The notes below the pieces were generated by a model. The model was given only the letters and a program-made list of their open reading frames with translations. It was not told the DNA's origin and searched no databases. A stretch of 64,000 nt of DNA from Enterobacter asburiae (GTDB lineage: Bacteria; Pseudomonadota; Gammaproteobacteria; Enterobacterales; Enterobacteriaceae), in the NCBI RefSeq assembly GCF_007035645.1, contig NZ_AP019632.1, positions 3,410,001 to 3,474,000 on the forward strand. The letters run 5' to 3'. Position numbers and translations under genes: made by a program. Shown piece after piece: positions 1 to 8,650 of this stretch. Position 1 is the stretch's first letter, and the number at the start of each line of letters is the position of its first letter.

Positions 1-373
1 GCAGGCGGCGCGTGCCCTCGCTGATACCCTCGCAGCAAACCGCCTGCGGCGCTTCACCCGGCGGCAGCCCGGCTAACACAAACAGGTGTCGGGCCTCGGT
101 CGGGGTGCATTGCAGCGCTTTTGCCACAGCGGCCATCACCGCGCTGGACGGATTGACGTCCCTGCCCTGCTCAAGCCAGGTATACCAGGTCACGCCCACG
201 TCCGCGAGCATCGCCACCTCTTCCCGGCGCAGACCCGGCGTGCGGCGACGACCGCTGCGCGGCAGGCCGAGACGCTGCGGATCGAGGCTTTCGCGTCGCG
301 CGCGTAAAAATGCCCCCAGCTGTTTTCGGGTGTCATCCTGAAGTGAGACGACGGGTTCAGACATCAAGGCCAT
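1..373 (-). CDS. XRE-family regulator with MmyB-like domain, C-terminus cut off
   Basis: Reading left from an ATG at 373, preceded by a strong AGGGGGA ribosome site 4 nt upstream, gives an open frame that runs off the window edge (124 residues visible). Residues about 13-80 form an XRE helix-turn-helix of the MmyB-like class: an RRTPGLRREEVA stretch followed by GVTWYTWLEQGRDVNPS. In this family a PAS-like ligand-binding domain follows; it would lie off the window. A second in-frame ATG at 364 has poorer ribosome-site spacing. The gene is divergent from an MFS exporter with a palindrome between them, the usual arrangement for a local repressor and its target. That regulatory link is inferred. 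Confidence 0.85.
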   Translation of the reverse strand, partial: MALMSEPVVSLQDDTRKQLGAFLRARRESLDPQRLGLPRSGRRRTPGLRREEVAMLADVGVTWYTWLEQGRDVNPSSAVMAAVAKALQCTPTEARHLFVLAGLPPGEAPQAVCCEGISEGTRRL

Positions 374-397
374 AAATCCCCCTGCATGGTAGTGCCA

Positions 398-423
398 GTA
401 CCAGTATAAGCAAGAACTGGTAC
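398..423. promoter_or_regulatory. Inverted repeat between XRE regulator and MFS gene (candidate operator)
   Basis: GTACCAGT (398-405) and ACTGGTAC (416-423) are exact 8-bp inverted arms around a 10-bp spacer. Part of the motif (CCAGTA) is also repeated directly at 395-400. It lies in the only gap between the divergent regulator and exporter, so it is a good candidate operator for the XRE protein. No binding data are implied. Confidence 0.5.
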
Positions 424-480
424 CCGTTTATCAGATGGTTGATGCTACGACCATCTGTTGAATGACGCAATGGAGTTACC

Positions 481-1917
481 ATGAATACGTCAGTTGTTTC
501 ACCGGGCCGCGCTGGCCTGATATTGCTGCTAACCGGCCAGATGCTGCCGATGATTGATACCTCAATCACCAACGTCGCGCTGGACGCCATCACCCACTCG
601 CTGAACGCCACCGCCACCGAGCTGGAGCTGATAGTCGCCCTCTACGGCGTGGCCTTCGCCGTCTGCCTCGCGCTCGGCAGCAAGCTGGGGGATAACTTTG
701 GCCGTCGGCGTCTGTTCATGTGGGGCGTCGCGAGCTTTGGCCTGGCCTCGCTGCTGTGCGGGATGGCGGGGAACATTGAACAGCTGCTGGCCGCGCGCAT
801 CGTTCAGGGGGCGGGGGCCGCGCTGATCGTGCCGCAAATTCTTGCTACCCTGCACGTGACGCTGAAAGGTACGGCGCACGCTAAAGCCATCAGCCTGTTT
901 GGCGGCATCGGTGGGATTGCGTTTATCGTCGGCCAGATGGGCGGCGGCTGGCTGGTGTCGGCGGATATCGCCGGGCTGGGCTGGCGTAACGCCTTCTTCA
1001 TCAACGTGCCGATTTGTCTGGTGGTGCTGGCACTGAGTCGCCATTTCGTACCCGAAACCCGTCGCGAGACGCCGTCACGCATCGACTGGACCGGAACCGT
1101 GCTGCTGGCGATCATTCTTTGCTGCCTGCTGTTCCCGATGGCGCTCGGCCCACAGTGGCACTGGTCGTGGCCGCTGAAGGTTATGCTTCTCGCCATTATT
1201 CCGCTGGGCTGGCTGACGGCGCTGAATGCGCGCAAAAAGGAGCGTGAGAACGCCCATCCGCTGATCCCGCCGCGCCTGCTGCAGCTTCGCAGCGTTCGCT
1301 TTGGCATTCTGATTGCGATGCTCTTTTTCAGCGTCTGGTCCGGGTTTATGTTCTGTATGGCGCTGACCATGCAAACCGGTCTGGGGATGGCACCGTGGCA
1401 GTCCGGAAACAGTTTTATCGCGCTGGGCGTAACTTACTTTATTTCGGCGTGGTTCGCGCCGAGGCTGATTGCTCGCTACAGCACCAGTACCATTCTGCTG
1501 ACGGGTCTGGCGATCCAGATTGCCGGCCTGCTGGCGCTGATCGCCACGTTCCGCGTCTGGGGAATGGAGAATACCGCCCTGACGCTGGCGCCCGCGACCG
1601 GGCTGGTCGGCTACGGGCAGGCGCTGATCGTGAACAGCTTCTACCGCATCGGGATGCGCGATATTCAGCCTGACGACGCGGGGGCTGCGAGCGCCATTCT
1701 CAGCACGCTGCAGCAGGCCGCGCTGGGGCTTGGCCCGGCCATTTTTGGCGCGATTTTGCTGCACGCGCTGCAAAACCATCACGGGGATTACACCCAGGCG
1801 GTGAACGTCTTCCTGATGGTGGAAACGGCGATGATGGTGGTGCTTGCCCTGGCGACGCTGCGCATCCGCCATCGCCTGTGCCTGCCGGTGGTGAAGGTCT
1901 GCCAGGCCACCAAATAA
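481..1917 (+). CDS. MFS exporter, DHA2 (EmrB/QacA) type
   Basis: This 478-residue, highly hydrophobic protein has about 14 predicted membrane segments, the layout of DHA2 drug:proton antiporters. A motif-A-like loop, [14 protein letters not shown], lies at about residues 61-74. The start is [18 protein letters not shown], with the Asp typical of DHA2 helix 1. A GGAG ribosome site precedes the ATG by 5 nt. It is divergent from an XRE regulator that probably controls it. The substrate cannot be read from sequence; efflux of a toxic compound is the family expectation. Confidence 0.85.
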   Translation: MNTSVVSPGRAGLILLLTGQMLPMIDTSITNVALDAITHSLNATATELELIVALYGVAFAVCLALGSKLGDNFGRRRLFMWGVASFGLASLLCGMAGNIEQLLAARIVQGAGAALIVPQILATLHVTLKGTAHAKAISLFGGIGGIAFIVGQMGGGWLVSADIAGLGWRNAFFINVPICLVVLALSRHFVPETRRETPSRIDWTGTVLLAIILCCLLFPMALGPQWHWSWPLKVMLLAIIPLGWLTALNARKKERENAHPLIPPRLLQLRSVRFGILIAMLFFSVWSGFMFCMALTMQTGLGMAPWQSGNSFIALGVTYFISAWFAPRLIARYSTSTILLTGLAIQIAGLLALIATFRVWGMENTALTLAPATGLVGYGQALIVNSFYRIGMRDIQPDDAGAASAILSTLQQAALGLGPAIFGAILLHALQNHHGDYTQAVNVFLMVETAMMVVLALATLRIRHRLCLPVVKVCQATK

Positions 1918-1982
1918 GCCCGGGAATTTGCATAATAGATCCGCAGCCGCCATTATGGGGCTGCATCAATACAGGAGACGTT

Positions 1983-3227
1983 ATGCAGGAATTAATTGCT
2001 CAGGTTGAAGAGTTAGGCATTGAAATTAATCACACCACCTCTTTAGTGATTATCTTTGGTATTATTTTTCTTACCGCCATCATCGTTCATTTTATTCTGC
2101 ACAAAGTGGTGCTTCGCGCTTTCGAAAAACGCGCGCAGGCCAGCAGCCATTTATGGCTGCAGATCATTACCCAGAATAAATTATTTCACCGTCTGGCCTT
2201 CACCCTTCAGGGGATAATCGTCAACGTTCAGGCGGTACTGTGGCTGCAAAAGGGCAGCGAAGCGGCGGAAATTGTCACTACCTGCGCAAAGCTGTGGGTC
2301 ATGGTGTATGCCCTGCTCTCCTTCTTCTCGCTGCTGGACGTGATTTTTAATCTGTCGCAGAAAATGGCCACCGCATCACAGCTGCCGCTGAAGGGGATCT
2401 TCCAGGGCATCAAGCTGGTGAGCGCCATCCTGGTGGGGATATTGATTATCTCCCTGCTGATCGGCCAGTCCCCGGCGATTCTGATCAGCGGTCTGGGCGC
2501 CATGGCCGCCGTTCTGATGCTGGTGTTTAAGGACCCGATACTCGGACTTGTGGCCGGGATCCAGCTTTCCGCCAACGACATGCTCAAGCTCGGCGACTGG
2601 CTGGAGATGCCCAAATACGGTGCCAACGGCACGGTAACGGACATCGGTCTCACCACCGTTAAAGTGCGCAATTTTGATAACACCATCACCACCATTCCGA
2701 CGTGGGCGCTGGTCTCCGACGCCTTTATCAACTGGAGCGGCATGTCGGCCTCCGGCGGGCGACGCATTAAGCGCAGCCTGAATATTGATACCACCAGCAT
2801 TCATTTTCTCGACGAGCAGGAGCAGCAGAAACTCATTCAGGCGAAGCTGCTGAAGCCCTATCTGGCCGCGCGACATGAGGAAATTAGCCTGTGGAATCAA
2901 AAAAACGGTGAAGGGGAGTCGGTATTAAACCTGCGTAAGATGACCAATATTGGAACCTTCCGCGCCTACCTGAATGAATATCTGCGCAACCATCCGCGTA
3001 TTCGCAAAGATATGACGCTGATGGTGCGCCAGCTAGCGCCTGACGCGAATGGTTTACCGATTGAAATATATGCCTTCACCAACACGGTGGTCTGGGCAGA
3101 ATATGAGGAGATTCAGGCCGACATCTTCGACCATATATTCGCGGTGGTGGATGAATTTGGGCTGCGTATTCATCAGTCCCCGACCGGGAACGATATTCGA
3201 TCCCTGGCGGGCGTTATCGCCAGATAA
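1983..3227 (+). CDS. ybdG: Miniconductance mechanosensitive channel YbdG (MscS family)
   Basis: This 414-residue inner-membrane protein matches E. coli YbdG (415 aa) almost throughout. Hydrophobic segments fill the N-terminal half. The pore-helix region [26 protein letters not shown] is followed by the beta domain ([15 protein letters not shown]), and the protein ends in a mixed cytoplasmic domain. The family releases solutes on hypo-osmotic shock; YbdG gives a small conductance. The chosen start has CAGGAG 6 nt upstream; longer upstream reading has no ribosome site. It is convergent with pheP, its neighbour in E. coli too. Confidence 0.93.
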   Translation: MQELIAQVEELGIEINHTTSLVIIFGIIFLTAIIVHFILHKVVLRAFEKRAQASSHLWLQIITQNKLFHRLAFTLQGIIVNVQAVLWLQKGSEAAEIVTTCAKLWVMVYALLSFFSLLDVIFNLSQKMATASQLPLKGIFQGIKLVSAILVGILIISLLIGQSPAILISGLGAMAAVLMLVFKDPILGLVAGIQLSANDMLKLGDWLEMPKYGANGTVTDIGLTTVKVRNFDNTITTIPTWALVSDAFINWSGMSASGGRRIKRSLNIDTTSIHFLDEQEQQKLIQAKLLKPYLAARHEEISLWNQKNGEGESVLNLRKMTNIGTFRAYLNEYLRNHPRIRKDMTLMVRQLAPDANGLPIEIYAFTNTVVWAEYEEIQADIFDHIFAVVDEFGLRIHQSPTGNDIRSLAGVIAR

Positions 3228-3234
3228 TCCGTTT

Positions 3235-3264
3235 GTAGGCCCGGTAAGCGAAGCGCCACCGGGC
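3235..3264. repeat. REP-type palindrome
   Basis: GCCCGGT (3239-3245) pairs with ACCGGGC (3258-3264) around a 12-nt loop, preceded by GTAG. This is the typical enterobacterial REP/PU layout. It lies between the convergent ybdG and pheP genes. A second, inverted copy occurs at 39914-39944. Confidence 0.75.
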
Positions 3265-3286
3265 GTGAAGGCTGGTGCAGTCTGGT

Positions 3287-3322
3287 GCCCTCACCCCGGC
3301 CCTCTCCCACAGGGAGAGGGAG
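3287..3322. repeat. CCCTCTCCC-type dispersed palindrome, copy 1
   Basis: The unit is GCCCTCACC, a short variable part, then CCCTCTCCC-ACA-GGGAGAGGG. It is 20-odd bases beyond the REP palindrome in the ybdG/pheP convergent gap and ends 10 bp before the pheP stop. Related copies lie at 23259, 26689, 33113, 48413, 53406, 56915 and 63771. Confidence 0.8.
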
Positions 3323-3331
3323 AAAAGCGGA

Positions 3332-4720
3332 TCACTTTTTGCGGGAAAGCTTAAACGCCACAAACAGGAAGGAAACCCACACCGGCAGGAGCATCGCCGA
3401 AAGACGCATCTCATCCATGGTGCACATCAGCACCAGAATCAGCCCGAGGAAAGCGATACAGATATAGTTCCCCGCCGGGTAAAGCAGCGCTTTGAACTGC
3501 GTCTCGCGTCCCTTGCGGCGCATCGCGGCGCGAAAGCGCAGGTGCGCAAGGCAGATCATGATCCAGTTCAGCAGCAGCGTGGCAACAACCAGCGCCATCA
3601 GCAGGCCAAAGGCCTCTTTCGGCAGCAGATAGTTAATCAGCACCACCAACGAGGTGATAGCACCAGAAAGGAACAAGGAATTCACCGGCACGCCGCGACG
3701 GCTGACGCGGGTGAGGAACTTCGGCGCGTTGCCCTGCACGGAGAGGCCGAACAGCATGCGGCTGTTGGAGTAAACGCCGCTGTTATAGACCGACAGAGAC
3801 GCCACCAGAATGACGAAGTTCAGCGCCGAGGCCACCACGTTGCTGTTCAGATCGTGGAAAATCATCACGAACGGGCTGCTGTCGGACTTCACTTCCACCC
3901 ACGGATAGAGCGCCAGCAGCACCACCAGCGAGCCGATGTAGAACAGCAGAATCCGGTACACGACCTGGTTGACCGCTTTGGGAATGCTTTTATGCGGGTC
4001 GCGCGCTTCCGCGGCGGTAATGCCGATCAGCTCTAGTCCACCGAAGGAGAACATGATCACTGCCAGGGAGAGGATCAGCCCTTTCCAGCCGGTAGCCAGG
4101 AAGCCGCCGTGCTGCCACAGGTTGTCGATCGTGGCGCGCTCGCCGCCGTGGCCGGAGAACAGCAGCCACAGGCCAAAGCCGATCATCCCGATAATCGCCA
4201 GCACCTTGATCAGCGCAAACCAGAACTCGGTTTCGCCATACAGGCGCACGTTGACGAGGTTAACGGCGTTAATAATGATGAAGAAGGCCGCAGCCCAGAT
4301 CCACGTCGGGACGTCCGGCAGCCAGTACTGCATGTAAATGCCCGCGGCGGTCAGCTCCGCCATCCCCACCAGCACGAACATCACCCAGTAGTTCCAGCCG
4401 GACAGGAAGCCTGCAAACGGGCCCCAGTATTTATAAGCAAAGTGCGCGAAGGAGCCTGAAACCGGCTCTTCAACGACCATTTCGCCAAGCTGGCGCATGA
4501 TCAGGAAGGCGATAATCCCGGCGATACCGTAACCCAGCAGCACCGCCGGGCCAGCCATCTGAATAGCGGGGCCGATGCCGAGAAACAGCCCGGTACCGAT
4601 CGCGCCGCCAAGGGCAATTAACTGAATATGTCGATTTTGCAAACCACGTTGCAGCGTCGGATTCTGATCCGACGAGGCTTCAGCGCTACCATGGCCTGAA
4701 GCGGATGACGCGTCTTTCAC
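3332..4720 (-). CDS. pheP: Phenylalanine-specific permease PheP
   Basis: This 462-residue APC-superfamily transporter is nearly identical to E. coli PheP (458 aa), differing mainly in the first 25 residues. The first membrane segment carries the conserved GGAIGTGLFLGIG. EPVSGSFAHFAYKYWGPFAGF and FGGLELIGITAAEARDP are amino-acid permease signatures. About 12 membrane segments are expected. It imports phenylalanine by proton symport. It is convergent with ybdG. The upstream gap carries the terminator-like hairpin of the siderophore receptor gene, so pheP probably has its own promoter. Confidence 0.95.
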   Translation of the reverse strand: MKDASSASGHGSAEASSDQNPTLQRGLQNRHIQLIALGGAIGTGLFLGIGPAIQMAGPAVLLGYGIAGIIAFLIMRQLGEMVVEEPVSGSFAHFAYKYWGPFAGFLSGWNYWVMFVLVGMAELTAAGIYMQYWLPDVPTWIWAAAFFIIINAVNLVNVRLYGETEFWFALIKVLAIIGMIGFGLWLLFSGHGGERATIDNLWQHGGFLATGWKGLILSLAVIMFSFGGLELIGITAAEARDPHKSIPKAVNQVVYRILLFYIGSLVVLLALYPWVEVKSDSSPFVMIFHDLNSNVVASALNFVILVASLSVYNSGVYSNSRMLFGLSVQGNAPKFLTRVSRRGVPVNSLFLSGAITSLVVLINYLLPKEAFGLLMALVVATLLLNWIMICLAHLRFRAAMRRKGRETQFKALLYPAGNYICIAFLGLILVLMCTMDEMRLSAMLLPVWVSFLFVAFKLSRKK

Positions 4721-4788
4721 GTCCTACCCCTGTCTCTTTTTTAGAAGGGGCACGTTTTAACACTTCATGCTGGAGGTAGCAAGGGATT

Positions 4789-4804
4789 GGGGCATCCCTG
4801 CCCC
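4789..4804 (-). terminator. Hairpin downstream of TonB-dependent receptor
   Basis: GGGGCA-TCCC-TGCCCC is a 6-bp GC-rich stem located 20 bp past the receptor stop codon. It lacks a strong U tract on the minus strand, so termination activity is uncertain. Confidence 0.45.
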
Positions 4805-4823
4805 GGATAACGAGATGGAACGC

Positions 4824-7007
4824 TTAAAACGCGTAGCCAACCGAGACCTTAAAGGTGCGCGGTTCGCCCTGCGTAATATAGGTACCGGAATCATCCACGC
4901 TGGCCCAGTAGTTTTCATTGGTCACGTTGTCGATGCCCGCGCGAACCGTCATCTGGTTTTCATTGTGGTTCACCGCGAAGCGATAACGCATTCCCAGATC
5001 CAGCGTGGTGTAGCTGTCCAGCTTTTTGGTGTTTGCCAGGTCAGCGTACTGCGCGCCGGAGTGGTTCACGCGGGCGGTGGCGGTCAGGCCGTCAATCGGC
5101 TTGATGTCGTACTCAGCGCCCAGCACGGCGTAAAAGTTCGGAATCCCGATCGCATCGTTACCCTGATTCACGCCATTTTTGGTTTTGGTCAGTTCGGCCT
5201 GCAGCCAGGTAGCGCTGGCGTTCAGACGCATCCCCAGCGCGGGCTCGCCGAAGACGTTCAGCTCCACGCCACGGTTTCGCTGCTCGGCGTCCAGGCCGTA
5301 GTGGCCGCTGTCGTCGAGGATCGCCGACGGCATTTTGATTTCGAACAGCGCAAGCGATCCGCCCACGCGGCCGAAGTCCGCCTTCACGCCCACTTCGTTC
5401 TGCTTAGAGTGAACGATACCGGTGCTCTGGCCGTAGTTGGTGGCGGTGTTAGGTGCGGTTTTGCCCGGCTGCAGCGCTTCGGTGTGGTTTGCATAAAGGG
5501 AGATCGCCTCCCACGGCTTGTAGACCACGCCGTAGGTGGGCATCCAGCGGCTGCCGTCGAAACCGTCCGCCGCGTTTTCCGCCCCGGTGACTTTGTTATA
5601 CCCGCGAATGACCACCTTCTGATGGCGGGCGCCTGCGGTGAACAGCAGCTTGTCATCCAGCACGCCCAGCGTATCGCTCAGCAGCCAGCCCTGGGTACGG
5701 GTGCGCCCGCTGGTCAGCGGATCGCTGTACTTTCCGCCGGAACCGTTGAAGTTGGTGCTATCCGGCATGTCGACGCCGGTGTTGTGGTAGATGTTGGTGG
5801 TCGGGTTATCTTTCGTCGCCGACATTTTCCACGCGATTTTTTCATTTTTGGTCATCGCCGAATAGCCAACGTTGACCTTGTGCGAGACGAAGCCGGTATT
5901 GAAATTACCGCGAACGCCCGCCATGCCGCTGACGGAATCGCTTATGCGGTTGGTATCAAGACGGCTGACCGTTGCCTTGCCGCTTTTATCCACCAGCTTC
6001 GGCGCGCTGTAGATGCCTTCCTCGTGCGCGTGCTGCGCGCCAAGACCGGTATAGGCGGTCCAGCCGTCGGTGATGTCGTACTCGCTGCGCCACATCCCGA
6101 ATTCGTTTTCGATGTTGCTGTAGGCCCACTTCTGCGAGAAGTTGCGATCGTTTTTCGGCGGCTCCGGAACGAAATCCACCGCGGAAATATTGACGCTGGT
6201 CGGGCTGCCGTGGAAGGTTTTCTTCTGATAGCCCAGATCCAGCGAGGTGCGGAAGCGGTCGCCGGTGTAATCAAGGCCGGTAGAGAGTAGCGTGGTGCGG
6301 CGGCGGTCATTCGGTATGCCGGTTTCCCCTTCGCGATGAACCAGGTTCACCCGCGCGCCGAACTGGTCGCTGTCACCGTAGCGACGGCCCGCATCCAGCG
6401 TGGTGCCAATCTGGGAATCCGAGGTGTAGTCCACGCCGACTTTCGCCTGCGGGAGTTCGCCCGCGTGTTTTGTCTCAAGGTTAATCATCCCGCCCACGCC
6501 GGAGCTTGCCGCGCCGTTCATCAGCGAGTTGGCCCCTTTAAAGATCTCGATGCGGTCGACCATCTGGGTATCCACCACCTGGCGCGGCAGCACGCCGGAC
6601 AGGCCGCCAAAGGTCATGTCGTCGCCGTCGAACTTCAGGCCACGGATGCGGTAGGTCTCCGCGCTGTTGCCGTACCCCTGAACGAACTGCACGCCCGCGT
6701 CGTTCGCGACGACATCGGCAATGGTTTTCGCCTGCTGATCTTCCACCAGCTTCGAGGTGTAGCTGATGATGTTGAACGGCACGTCCATGGCGTTCTGCTG
6801 GCCCAGCATACCCATGCGCCCGCCGTTCGCCACCTGTCCGTCAAGGAAGGCCGGTACCAACTGGTCGCCGCCGGGTTTGAAATCGCTGGCTGGAGCAGCC
6901 TGGACAACAAGGGTGTCCTCTTTTTGATTGTCCGCCGCGAAGGCGGAATGTGTCGCCGCGCCAACGGCGAGCGCCAGCAGCGTTTTGTGCATGATGGTGT
7001 TGTTCAT
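4824..7007 (-). CDS. TonB-dependent siderophore receptor (FcuA/FhuA-like)
   Basis: This is a 727-residue outer-membrane receptor. The signal peptide ends at about AFA-AD (residue 25). A TonB-box-like DTLVV follows at residues 31-35. The plug domain runs from about 60 to 190, with FNIISYTSKLVEDQQAKTI, YRIRGLKFDG and VDRIEIFKGANSLMNG. A 22-strand barrel follows, ending in the typical C-terminal Phe (SVGYAF). The family imports ferric siderophores using TonB-ExbBD energy; the plug resembles hydroxamate (ferrichrome/coprogen) receptors, but the ligand is not provable here. A Fur-box match lies upstream at 7079. No siderophore synthesis genes are adjacent. Confidence 0.88.
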   Translation of the reverse strand: MNNTIMHKTLLALAVGAATHSAFAADNQKEDTLVVQAAPASDFKPGGDQLVPAFLDGQVANGGRMGMLGQQNAMDVPFNIISYTSKLVEDQQAKTIADVVANDAGVQFVQGYGNSAETYRIRGLKFDGDDMTFGGLSGVLPRQVVDTQMVDRIEIFKGANSLMNGAASSGVGGMINLETKHAGELPQAKVGVDYTSDSQIGTTLDAGRRYGDSDQFGARVNLVHREGETGIPNDRRRTTLLSTGLDYTGDRFRTSLDLGYQKKTFHGSPTSVNISAVDFVPEPPKNDRNFSQKWAYSNIENEFGMWRSEYDITDGWTAYTGLGAQHAHEEGIYSAPKLVDKSGKATVSRLDTNRISDSVSGMAGVRGNFNTGFVSHKVNVGYSAMTKNEKIAWKMSATKDNPTTNIYHNTGVDMPDSTNFNGSGGKYSDPLTSGRTRTQGWLLSDTLGVLDDKLLFTAGARHQKVVIRGYNKVTGAENAADGFDGSRWMPTYGVVYKPWEAISLYANHTEALQPGKTAPNTATNYGQSTGIVHSKQNEVGVKADFGRVGGSLALFEIKMPSAILDDSGHYGLDAEQRNRGVELNVFGEPALGMRLNASATWLQAELTKTKNGVNQGNDAIGIPNFYAVLGAEYDIKPIDGLTATARVNHSGAQYADLANTKKLDSYTTLDLGMRYRFAVNHNENQMTVRAGIDNVTNENYWASVDDSGTYITQGEPRTFKVSVGYAF

Positions 7008-7078
7008 CGTTAACTCATTTTAAAGTGCGCGCAAAAATGACCCGTTGTCGGGCCTTAGAATGTATTGAATGCAATGCA

Positions 7079-7097
7079 AATGAGAACTATACGCATT
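7079..7097. promoter_or_regulatory. Predicted Fur box upstream of siderophore receptor
   Basis: AATGAGAACTATACGCATT resembles 19-bp Fur sites (inverted hexamers around one base) and lies 72 bp before the receptor start. Further AATGC repeats continue upstream at 7068-7078, as in overlapping Fur arrays. It is a predicted site only. Confidence 0.55.
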
Positions 7098-7159
7098 ATC
7101 CATGCGTTAGCAAGTGTAACCGCGTTCATAAGGAGATTTGGCGAGAAAAGAGGGGGAAC

Positions 7160-7183
7160 AGCCACCCCGTTTCGGGGATGGCT
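7160..7183 (-). terminator. Hairpin downstream of DUF1471 gene
   Basis: AGCCACCCCG (7160-7169) pairs with CGGGGATGGCT (7173-7183), with one A bulge and a TTT loop. It starts 10 bp beyond the stop of the small gene at 7193. The U tract is poor. Confidence 0.5.
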
Positions 7184-7192
7184 GCAATAACA

Positions 7193-7468
7193 TTATTTTT
7201 TCTTGTAGATATTGGCCGTACCGTGAATTTTATTGTTGGTGTTCCCTGAAGTGAGCACCAGGACATCCGCGCCTTGCTTATCGGCTTTCTCAATCAGTTC
7301 TTTTTTCGCATCATCCACCGATACTTCATTCGAGGTGTTTACCGTACCGATTTTTTTATATTGAGATGCAACTTTCTTGAACTCGCTTTTAGTGAGTAGC
7401 TGGGCAGCAAAAGCATTGGTCGTAAACAGTAACGCCGTTCCCAACAAAATAGCAGTCGTCTTTTTCAT
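7193..7468 (-). CDS. Small periplasmic DUF1471 (BhsA/YhcN-type) protein
   Basis: This 91-residue protein has a clear signal peptide ([22 protein letters not shown]). A single DUF1471 domain follows: [37 protein letters not shown], then a [13 protein letters not shown] tail. E. coli relatives (BhsA, YhcN, McbA) are stress-induced envelope proteins linked to biofilm and acid, peroxide or metal stress. AAGG lies upstream of the ATG. It is monocistronic, flanked by hairpins on both sides. The exact role is unknown. A second DUF1471 gene is at 29695. Confidence 0.85.
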   Translation of the reverse strand: MKKTTAILLGTALLFTTNAFAAQLLTKSEFKKVASQYKKIGTVNTSNEVSVDDAKKELIEKADKQGADVLVLTSGNTNNKIHGTANIYKKK

Positions 7469-7502
7469 AACCTTTTTCCTTGAGATTAATCAGCAACTAC
7501 GA

Positions 7503-7530
7503 AAAACCTCACGCATTGTGGTGAGGTTTT
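7503..7530 (-). terminator. Rho-independent terminator of the fbpABC-type operon
   Basis: AAAACCTCAC (7503-7512) and GTGAGGTTTT (7521-7530) form a 10-bp stem followed by T-rich sequence on the minus strand. It lies about 90 bp beyond the ATPase stop codon. Confidence 0.7.
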
Positions 7531-7617
7531 ATGAGCATGGTAGAGAATCTCAGGAATTGCCATGCGTTCGGGAAAAATCTTTTATAACAACCCGTTGCAT
7601 GAAATTACTAACGAATA

Positions 7618-8649
7618 TTAAGAATATTCGAATACCCGCGCGGTGCCAGCAATATCAATGCGTACAGCCGTGCCCGGGTTCCATCCTGGCTGGCTTACGG
7701 TCTTCAGAATTACGGGCTGCTGCTGCCCGGCTAATCCCAGGGTGAGCGTCGACAGCTGGCCGGTGAAGTCCACGTCGAGAATCGAGATCGGGCTTTCATG
7801 CGCTGCACATGCCGTCACGCGTAATTGTTCAGGGCGCATCATTACCCTGCCCTGCCCTGTTGCATGCGCGTTGTCCGTCGGCACTTCACCCAGCGCGCAC
7901 ACGGCATACCCGGCAGCGAGCTGAGCAGGGAGGATCACGGCATCGCCAAGAAACAGCGCCGTCTCTTCGTCAACGGGACGGGTGTAGACGTCATAAGGCG
8001 TACCGACCTGCGTGAAGCGTCCGGAGCGCATGACGGCGACCTGGGTAGCAAAGGACAACGCTTCGTTCTGGTCGTGGGTGACCAGAATCGAGGCCACGCC
8101 CGCTTCGGCCAGCAGATCGGCCGTTGCCTTACGCGTCATCGCGCGAAGGCCGGTATCCAGAGCCGAGAACGGTTCATCCAGCAGCATCAGTGAAGGTCGC
8201 TGGGCCAGCGCACGGGCAAGCGCCACGCGCTGCTGCTGTCCGCCGGAAATCTCGTGGGGCCAGTGCGTTGCGAGCTGCCTGTCCAGAGAAACCATCTCCA
8301 TCAGCGCCTCAACGCGCTGGCGCTTCTCGTGGCGAGTGCCGTCCAGCCCCCAGGCGATGTTGTCTGCCACATTGAGGTGCGGGAACAGCGCACCCTCCTG
8401 AGGCACAAAACCGATCCGGCGCAGGTGGGCGGGAACAAAACTGTTTTCATCGAACAGCGTTCTCCCCTGCATGACAACGCGCCCGGTGTCAGGCGTTTCG
8501 AACCCGGCCAGAATACGCAGCAGCGTGGTTTTCCCCGACCCGGACGGCCCGACAATCGCCGTCCTGCTCCCCGGCGCCACGCTCAGGTTTAAGCTGTCGA
8601 GCACCTGCACATCAGAAAACGATTTAGAAATGGCGGTTAATTCAAGCAT
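7618..8649 (-). CDS. fbpC: Ferric iron ABC transporter, ATP-binding protein (FbpC/SfuC type)
   Basis: This 343-residue cytoplasmic ATPase shows Walker A GPSGSGKTT (about residues 36-44), signature SGGQQQRVALARAL and Walker B LMLLDEPFSAL. A C-terminal regulatory region of about 110 residues follows, as in iron (FbpC/AfuC/SfuC) ATPases. The ATG at 8649 gives the usual MLELTAISKSF start and lies 1 nt past the permease stop, so translation is probably coupled; an ATG 15 nt upstream is possible. It is the last gene of the three-gene iron operon. Energy from ATP drives import of Fe3+ from the periplasm. Confidence 0.9.
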   Translation of the reverse strand: MLELTAISKSFSDVQVLDSLNLSVAPGSRTAIVGPSGSGKTTLLRILAGFETPDTGRVVMQGRTLFDENSFVPAHLRRIGFVPQEGALFPHLNVADNIAWGLDGTRHEKRQRVEALMEMVSLDRQLATHWPHEISGGQQQRVALARALAQRPSLMLLDEPFSALDTGLRAMTRKATADLLAEAGVASILVTHDQNEALSFATQVAVMRSGRFTQVGTPYDVYTRPVDEETALFLGDAVILPAQLAAGYAVCALGEVPTDNAHATGQGRVMMRPEQLRVTACAAHESPISILDVDFTGQLSTLTLGLAGQQQPVILKTVSQPGWNPGTAVRIDIAGTARVFEYS

Positions 8650-8650
8650 G

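Noticed and set aside
4767..6290. 507-codon open frame opposite the siderophore receptor
   Set aside because: It is a shadow of the receptor frame, with no ribosome site and a composition that mirrors the receptor codons.
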